A program made the position numbers and the translations under genes. 9,842 bases of DNA, taken from assembly GCA_005884155.1 (NCBI GenBank), contig VAXD01000066.1:12476-22317 (forward strand), in the 5' to 3' direction. How positions within the stretch are numbered: the stretch's first letter is position 1; every line of letters begins with the position of its first letter. The DNA comes from Actinomycetota bacterium (lineage in GTDB: Bacteria; Actinomycetota; Thermoleophilia; Gaiellales; Gaiellaceae). Below are positions 5,552 through 9,842 of this stretch, in pieces. The notes beneath the pieces were generated by a model. That model made no database searches. It saw nothing but the letters and a program-made list of their open reading frames with translations, and was not told the origin of the DNA.

Positions 5552-7177
5552 GTGCGCCGCATCGCCCCGGTCCTGATCGTCGCGCTCGCCGTCTGCTCCC
5601 CTGCGCTCGCCGCGCGCCTGCCCTCGCACGCGGGACGCGCTGTCCTGCCGTTGCGCAGCACGAGCCTCGACGGTCACCGTGACGCGCTCGTCGAGCTGAG
5701 CAGCAGGCCGGGCGGCGGAGCCCGCTTCGCGCTCGGGGCCGTCGGTGCAAGGTTGATCTCGCCGCAGCTCTCGCTCTGGCGCTTGCCCAGCGTCGGCGCC
5801 CGCCACCTGCTCCCGGCGCTGCGCGCGCAAGGACTCGTTCGCGCGGTCACGCCCGACGTCCCCATTCGGCCGCTCAGGGCAACCGCGGACACGTGCCTCG
5901 ACCCGATCTGTCCGCAGGAATGGTGGCGAGCGGCGGTGGGCGCGGACCGCTGGACGTCGCCGGGCCCCGGAGTGCCGGTGACCATGATCGACTCGGGCAC
6001 CGATCTCTCACACGAGGAGTTCGCCGCGCGGCCTGAGACGACCGCGCTCAACACGCAGACAATCTCGCCGGCCTATTCCGAGGAGCTGCACGGGACCGCG
6101 ACCACCTCGGTTGTCGGGGCGCCGGCGAACGGCGTCGGCATTGTCGGCATCTACCCGCAGGCGAAGCTGCAGGTCTGGGACGCGAGCCCGGGTGGCGTGC
6201 TCACCGTGGGCGACGAGATCGCTGGGCTCTCGGCGGCTGTCACCCACGGTCCCGGCGTGATCAACCTCAGCCTTGGTGGCACCGACCGGCTGCCGGTGGA
6301 GGAGCACGCGATCCTGTCCGCGTTCGCGAACGGCTCGCTCGTGGTCGCCGCCGCCGGGAACAGCAGGCAGCAGGGCAGCCCGCCCTCCTACCCGGCCTCG
6401 TTCTCGCACGTGCTGACGGTCGGCGCGACGAACGAACGCGGCCGCGCGACGTACTTCTCGACCGCCTCCGCCAAGATGGACCTGGCCGCGCCAGGCCAGG
6501 ATATCCCGGTCGCGATCCCGCAGTCGTTCAACCCTTCCGGTCCGCCCTATGGGGTCTTCGACGGGACGAGCTTCTCCGCACCGCTCGTCTCGGGTGCCGC
6601 CGCGGCCGTCTGGACGCTGCGGCCGACGCTGACGAACACCCAGCTGTTCGAGGTGATGCGCCGCTCGACCCGCGGCGGCGCGTGGAACAGGAACACCGGC
6701 TACGGGATCCTCGACGCGCCCGCTGCGATTACGCGCGCGGCGCCCGCGCCCGACCCGCAGGAGCCGAACGAGGACGTTTACCTCATCAAGCCGGGCGGCC
6801 TGTCCCACGCCGGACATCCGGCCCTGACGACCCGTGCCCTCAGGCACGCGACGATCGCGGCGCACGTCGTGCGCGGCGACGACTCCGAGGACGTCTACCG
6901 CGCGTACCTCCCGGCGAAGGGCAAGCTCGTCGTCAACGTCAGAACGAGCGCGAACGTCGACCTCGAGGTCTGGGGCCGCAGGACGCGCACGGTCTTCGAG
7001 CGCGGCAGGGCGGCGAAACGCGACCTGCTGGGCCTCTCCGCCCACGCAGGCTCCCGGCCCGAGCGCGTCGTCGTCCACGCCCGGGGGATCGCGCAGTACG
7101 TCTACGTGGACGTTTTCCTTGGCAAGAAGCCGCGCGAGGCCGGCTACAAGCTCAGCCTCTCGACCGCTCGACGGTAG
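5552..7177 (+). CDS. Secreted subtilisin-like serine protease (S8 family)
   Basis: The GTG at 5552 gives a 541-residue preproprotein. Residues 1-21 form a Sec signal (RRIAPVLIVALAVCSPALAA), and about 40-110 resemble a short I9-type propeptide. The catalytic domain has all active-site residues: Asp147 in TMIDSGTD, His180 in LHGTATTS, oxyanion Asn270 in AAAGNS and Ser340 in GTSFSAP. Two cysteines just before the domain (CLDPIC) could form a disulphide. The C-terminal region from about 420 (EDVYRAYLPAKGKLVVNV) looks like a beta-sandwich PPC-type domain. There is no sortase signal or terminal membrane anchor, so the enzyme is probably released. An ATG at 5507 would overlap folK and add 15 uncharacteristic residues. 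The gene ends with a 26-bp convergent overlap with folB. Confidence 0.93.
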   Translation: MRRIAPVLIVALAVCSPALAARLPSHAGRAVLPLRSTSLDGHRDALVELSSRPGGGARFALGAVGARLISPQLSLWRLPSVGARHLLPALRAQGLVRAVTPDVPIRPLRATADTCLDPICPQEWWRAAVGADRWTSPGPGVPVTMIDSGTDLSHEEFAARPETTALNTQTISPAYSEELHGTATTSVVGAPANGVGIVGIYPQAKLQVWDASPGGVLTVGDEIAGLSAAVTHGPGVINLSLGGTDRLPVEEHAILSAFANGSLVVAAAGNSRQQGSPPSYPASFSHVLTVGATNERGRATYFSTASAKMDLAAPGQDIPVAIPQSFNPSGPPYGVFDGTSFSAPLVSGAAAAVWTLRPTLTNTQLFEVMRRSTRGGAWNRNTGYGILDAPAAITRAAPAPDPQEPNEDVYLIKPGGLSHAGHPALTTRALRHATIAAHVVRGDDSEDVYRAYLPAKGKLVVNVRTSANVDLEVWGRRTRTVFERGRAAKRDLLGLSAHAGSRPERVVVHARGIAQYVYVDVFLGKKPREAGYKLSLSTARR

Positions 7178-7508
7178 CCGCTGCGTAGTCGACGGCCATG
7201 CCGAGCTGCACGCGCGGCTTGCGCACACGGGCGCGCACGCGCTCGACCTCGGGGAAGCGCTGCAGCAGCGCCTCCGCGACGGCGCCGGCGAGCGCTTCGA
7301 GCAGGCTGAACTCGCGCGCCCCGGAGATCTCCCTAAGCAGCTCGACCACGTCGCGGTAGTCCACCGTGTCCTCGATCCGGTCGGATTTCGGCTCGGGGAG
7401 CTCGAGGCGGATGTCGTAGAGGAACGGCTGCTCGCTCTGCCGCTCTTCCTCCTCGACTCCGTGGCGGCCGGGGACCTCGAGGCCCGCCAGCTCGATGACG
7501 GCCGTCAC
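7152..7508 (-). CDS. folB: Dihydroneopterin aldolase
   Basis: FolB converts 7,8-dihydroneopterin to 6-hydroxymethyl-7,8-dihydropterin and glycolaldehyde, the step before FolK. The 118-residue protein has the standard length of about 120 and the family landmarks: LAGLEVPGRHGVEEEERQ at about 7-24 (E22 is the likely pterin-binding glutamate), DTVDYRDVV (Y51), SLLEALA at 68-74, and VRKPR with K98 as the likely catalytic lysine. The GTG start overlaps the folP stop (GTGA), and no clear Shine-Dalgarno sequence precedes it, so expression probably depends on translational coupling to folP. The 3' end overlaps the convergent protease gene by 26 bp. Confidence 0.95.
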   Translation of the reverse strand: MTAVIELAGLEVPGRHGVEEEERQSEQPFLYDIRLELPEPKSDRIEDTVDYRDVVELLREISGAREFSLLEALAGAVAEALLQRFPEVERVRARVRKPRVQLGMAVDYAAATVERSRG

Positions 7509-8323
7509 GGCAGCGCCGCCGCCGCGGCTGTAAGCGCCTCGACGTGCTCGCGGACGTCGTGGACGCGCAGAATCGTTGCGCCGCGCTCGTACGCCGCCAC
7601 CGCGGCTCCGACGCTCGCCGCGGTCGAGCCGGTGGTCGCCCCGGGGTCCCCGAGCAGCTTCCCGAGCGAGCTCTTGCGCGAGAACCCGATGACCAGGGGC
7701 CTGCCGATCCGCGTCAGCTCGTCGAGGCGGCGGATCAGCTCGAAGTTGTGCTCGACGGTCTTCCCAAAGCCGATCCCGGGGTCGAGGCAGATCCGTTCCT
7801 CGGCGATCCCGGCCCCGACCGCGAACGCGAGCCGCTCCTCGAGGAACGCGGCGACGTCGGAGACGACGTCGTCGTAGACCGGGTCGAGCTGCATCGTGCG
7901 CGGCTCGCCGAGCATGTGCATCAGGCAGAGGTACGCGCCGGAGCCCGCGACCACGCCGGCCAGCTCGGGGTCGCCGCGGAGCGCGGTCACGTCGTTGACC
8001 AGCTCTGCGCCGAGCTCGAGAGCGCGCCTGGCGACCTCGGCCTTGGAGGTGTCGATCGACACCGGCACCTCGCCTTGCAGCCGCTCGAGCACGGGCACGA
8101 CGCGACGCAACTCCTCGTCCGCCGTCACGCCTTGCGAGCCCGGCCGCGTCGACTCGCCGCCGACGTCGACGATCACCGCGCCTTCCTCGTGCATCCGCCG
8201 GGCCGTCGCCGCAGCGTCGTTTGGATCGAGGTTGACACCGCCGTCCGAGAACGAGTCCGGCGTCACGTTGACGACACCCATTACCGACGGTCGCGGGAAA
8301 CGCTGTTCGATAGGAGCTTTCAC
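7505..8323 (-). CDS. folP: Dihydropteroate synthase
   Basis: FolP condenses 6-hydroxymethyldihydropterin pyrophosphate with p-aminobenzoate to dihydropteroate; it is the sulfonamide target. The 272-residue protein shows both DHPS signatures: MGVVNVTPDSFSDGG at about 15-29 and VDVGGESTRPG at 52-62. Further TIM-barrel motifs are VSIDTSK (D91), ELVNDV (N110), DPGIGFGKT at 181-189, GFSRKS at 213-218 and RVHDV at 253-257. The GTG at 8323 gives the normal family length; the frame continues upstream to 8536, but those residues are antisense to the ABC transporter gene. folP and folB overlap by 4 bp. A TAACCT hexamer 8 nt before the GTG, with no Shine-Dalgarno sequence, would fit leaderless transcription. 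Confidence 0.96.
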   Translation of the reverse strand: MKAPIEQRFPRPSVMGVVNVTPDSFSDGGVNLDPNDAAATARRMHEEGAVIVDVGGESTRPGSQGVTADEELRRVVPVLERLQGEVPVSIDTSKAEVARRALELGAELVNDVTALRGDPELAGVVAGSGAYLCLMHMLGEPRTMQLDPVYDDVVSDVAAFLEERLAFAVGAGIAEERICLDPGIGFGKTVEHNFELIRRLDELTRIGRPLVIGFSRKSSLGKLLGDPGATTGSTAASVGAAVAAYERGATILRVHDVREHVEALTAAAAALP

Positions 8324-8330
8324 GCACGGG

Positions 8331-8337
8331 TAGGTTA
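8331..8337. promoter_or_regulatory. Possible bidirectional -10 element between folP and the ABC transporter gene
   Basis: The heptamer TAGGTTA reads TAGGTT on the plus strand and TAACCT on the minus strand; both fit the TAnnnT pattern of actinobacterial -10 elements. TAGGTT ends 6 nt before the ATG at 8343, and TAACCT ends 8 nt before the GTG at 8323. Initiation at the usual distance would produce nearly leaderless mRNAs in both directions. No convincing -35 hexamer is visible on either side. This is inference from spacing only. Confidence 0.3.
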
Positions 8338-8342
8338 GGGAC

Positions 8343-9842
8343 ATGGCGGATGAACAGGGACGCCGGCCCGCGGCGTGGCGATTCGTGCGCGCGGTCGTGC
8401 GCGCGCAGCGGCATGGAGTCGCGGGCGCTGTGTTCTCCGGCCTGCTCTGGCAGACGGGCGCAGTCGCCGCGCCGCTCGTCGTCAAGTACGCGATCGACCA
8501 CGGGATCGTCCCTCGCGACCACAGCGCCCTGCTCACCTGGCTGATCGTGCTGCTCGCCGTCGGGTTGCTCGAGGTCTGCGCCGGCGCCTTCCGCCACCTC
8601 TACGCGATCCGCAACCGCTCCCACTCGGACGCGGGCGTCCGCGACGCGCTCTTCGCCCACGCGCTGCGGCTCGACGCCAGCTACCACGATCGCGTCGGCC
8701 CGGGCGAGCTGCTGAGCCGCGCCTCGTCCGACTCGCAGCACATCGCGCGGATGATGGACGCGATCGGCCACACGATCGGCTACGTGCTGACCGTCGCCGC
8801 CGTCGCGATCGTGATGCTCGTGCTCGACTGGCAGCTCGCGCTCGTGGTGCTGATCCCGGTGCCGTTCGTGACCGTCGGCGCCTGGCTCTACTCGCGCAGG
8901 TACGACCGCGGCACGCGTGAGCTGCAGGCAAGCTGGGCGGAGGCCTCGACGCTCGTCGAGGAGTCCGTCAGTGGGATCCGCGTCGTCAAGGGCCTCGGCG
9001 CCGGCGACGCGCTCGCGGGGCGGTTCCGCACACGCAGCGTCGAGATCATGGACCGGGCGCTGGCGCTCGCCCGCCTCGACGCGGTCTTCATCCCGGTGCT
9101 CGAGATGCTGCCGCTGCTCGGGATCGCGGCCGTGCTCTGGATTGGCGGCCGCAGCGTGATCAACGGCTCGCTGACCGTCGGCTCGTTCGTGGCCTTCAAC
9201 GCCTACGTGGTGATGCTGGTGTGGCCGCTGCGCGTGCTCGGCCAGCGCGTGACCACGCTGCAGAAGGCGCTGGCCGCGAGCAGCCGGATCACCGAGGTGC
9301 TCGAAGCCGAGCCCCAGCTGCGGGAACCGCGTCACCCGGTGGAGCTGGGCGCGCAGGGCGACATCCGGCTCGAGGGCGTTCGCTTCGGGCACGAAGGCGA
9401 CCGCTTCGTGCTCGACGGGCTCGACCTGCACGTCGCGCCGGGCGAGTCGCTTGCGCTTGTGGGGGCAACCGGCTCGGGCAAGAGCACCGTCGCCGGGCTG
9501 CTGGCGAGGCTCTACGACCCCGAGGAGGGCAGCGTGTTGCTCGACGGCCACGACCTCCGCGAGTTGCGGATCGCCGACGTGCGCCGGGCGGTCGCGCTCG
9601 TCTTCGAGGAGACGTTCCTGTTCAGCGAGAGCGTGCGCGAGAACATTCGCCTGGGCCGGCCCGACGCGAGCGACGACGACGTGCGCCGCGCCGCAGAGCT
9701 CGCGGGGGCGGCGGCGTTCGTGGGCGACCTGCCCGACGGCTACGAGACCATCCTCGGCGAGCGCGGCTTCTCGCTGTCGGGCGGCCAGCGGCAGCGGATC
9801 GCGATCGCCCGCGCGATCCTCGCCGATCCGGCCGTGCTCGTC
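8343..9842 (+). CDS. ABC exporter half-transporter (fused membrane and ATPase domains), 3' truncated
   Basis: The frame is open from ATG 8343 to the window edge, 500 residues without a stop. Residues about 25-310 form a type-1 ABC exporter membrane domain with hydrophobic segments near 25-55, 61-86, 140-182 and 235-285, and the coupling-helix-like EASTLVEESVSGIRVVKGLG. The nucleotide-binding domain follows: A-loop region GVRFGHEG, Walker A GATGSGKST (374-382, K380), Q-loop region LVFEETFLFS with Glu422 where glutamine is usual, and signature SLSGGQRQRIAIARA (about 477-491). Walker B and the His switch lie beyond the edge. The substrate is unknown; such proteins act as homodimers or with a partner often encoded next door. 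The start lies 19 bp from divergent folP. Confidence 0.92.
   Translation, partial: MADEQGRRPAAWRFVRAVVRAQRHGVAGAVFSGLLWQTGAVAAPLVVKYAIDHGIVPRDHSALLTWLIVLLAVGLLEVCAGAFRHLYAIRNRSHSDAGVRDALFAHALRLDASYHDRVGPGELLSRASSDSQHIARMMDAIGHTIGYVLTVAAVAIVMLVLDWQLALVVLIPVPFVTVGAWLYSRRYDRGTRELQASWAEASTLVEESVSGIRVVKGLGAGDALAGRFRTRSVEIMDRALALARLDAVFIPVLEMLPLLGIAAVLWIGGRSVINGSLTVGSFVAFNAYVVMLVWPLRVLGQRVTTLQKALAASSRITEVLEAEPQLREPRHPVELGAQGDIRLEGVRFGHEGDRFVLDGLDLHVAPGESLALVGATGSGKSTVAGLLARLYDPEEGSVLLDGHDLRELRIADVRRAVALVFEETFLFSESVRENIRLGRPDASDDDVRRAAELAGAAAFVGDLPDGYETILGERGFSLSGGQRQRIAIARAILADPAVLV

Noticed and set aside
6008..7228. A 406-residue minus-strand open frame opposite the protease.
   Set aside because: It mirrors the S8 protease, whose catalytic motifs are complete; no domain or ribosome-binding site supports the antisense frame.
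7152..9551. A 799-residue minus-strand open frame spanning folB, folP and the start of the ABC transporter.
   Set aside because: Only the last 118 residues (FolB) show family motifs. The rest is low-complexity Arg/Asp/His-rich sequence antisense to FolP-coding and ABC-coding codons, typical of high-GC shadow frames.

Overview
The window is high-GC, gene-dense DNA with many GTG starts, very short intergenic gaps and a DUF2469 gene, a family I know mainly from Actinobacteria. I read it as an actinobacterial chromosome, possibly a deep-branching class such as Thermoleophilia; that placement is inference. No RNA genes, insertion sequences, CRISPR arrays or phage genes were found, and no gene-free stretch exceeds about 35 bp outside the duplicated segment.

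Layout, left to right. At 2-412 (+) is the C-terminal end of a FAD-dependent amine-oxidase-like oxidoreductase, converging on a family 2 glycosyltransferase (372-1319, -). Reading the minus strand from right to left there is a folate/CoA-related series: folP (8323-7505), folB (7508-7152), folK (5519-5058), a DUF2469 gene (5061-4684), a family 5 solute-binding protein (4659-2998), coaX (2102-1347) and the glycosyltransferase. Start/stop overlaps of 4 bp (folP/folB and folK/DUF2469) point to translational coupling. A secreted subtilisin-like protease (5552-7177, +) sits on the opposite strand between folB and folK and splits the folate genes. At the right edge an ABC exporter half-transporter (8343 to the window end, +) diverges from folP across only 19 bp.

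The most unusual structure is an 885-bp direct tandem duplication (1597-2481 and 2482-3366). Each unit carries the 5' two thirds of coaX plus the 3' fifth of the solute-binding gene. Both genes still exist in full, so the net result is an inserted chimera: a truncated coaX copy with its own start and ribosome-binding site, and a start-less 3' fragment of the solute-binding gene. The two units differ at only two positions, both in the last 81 bp before the new junction. It is either a very young duplication or an assembly error.

Functionally, FolP, FolB and FolK cover the pterin branch of folate synthesis, and CoaX starts CoA synthesis. The solute-binding protein and the protease are exported. 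Apart from the duplication I see no convincing new multi-gene system; the rest is ordinary housekeeping with some unusually tight gene packing.
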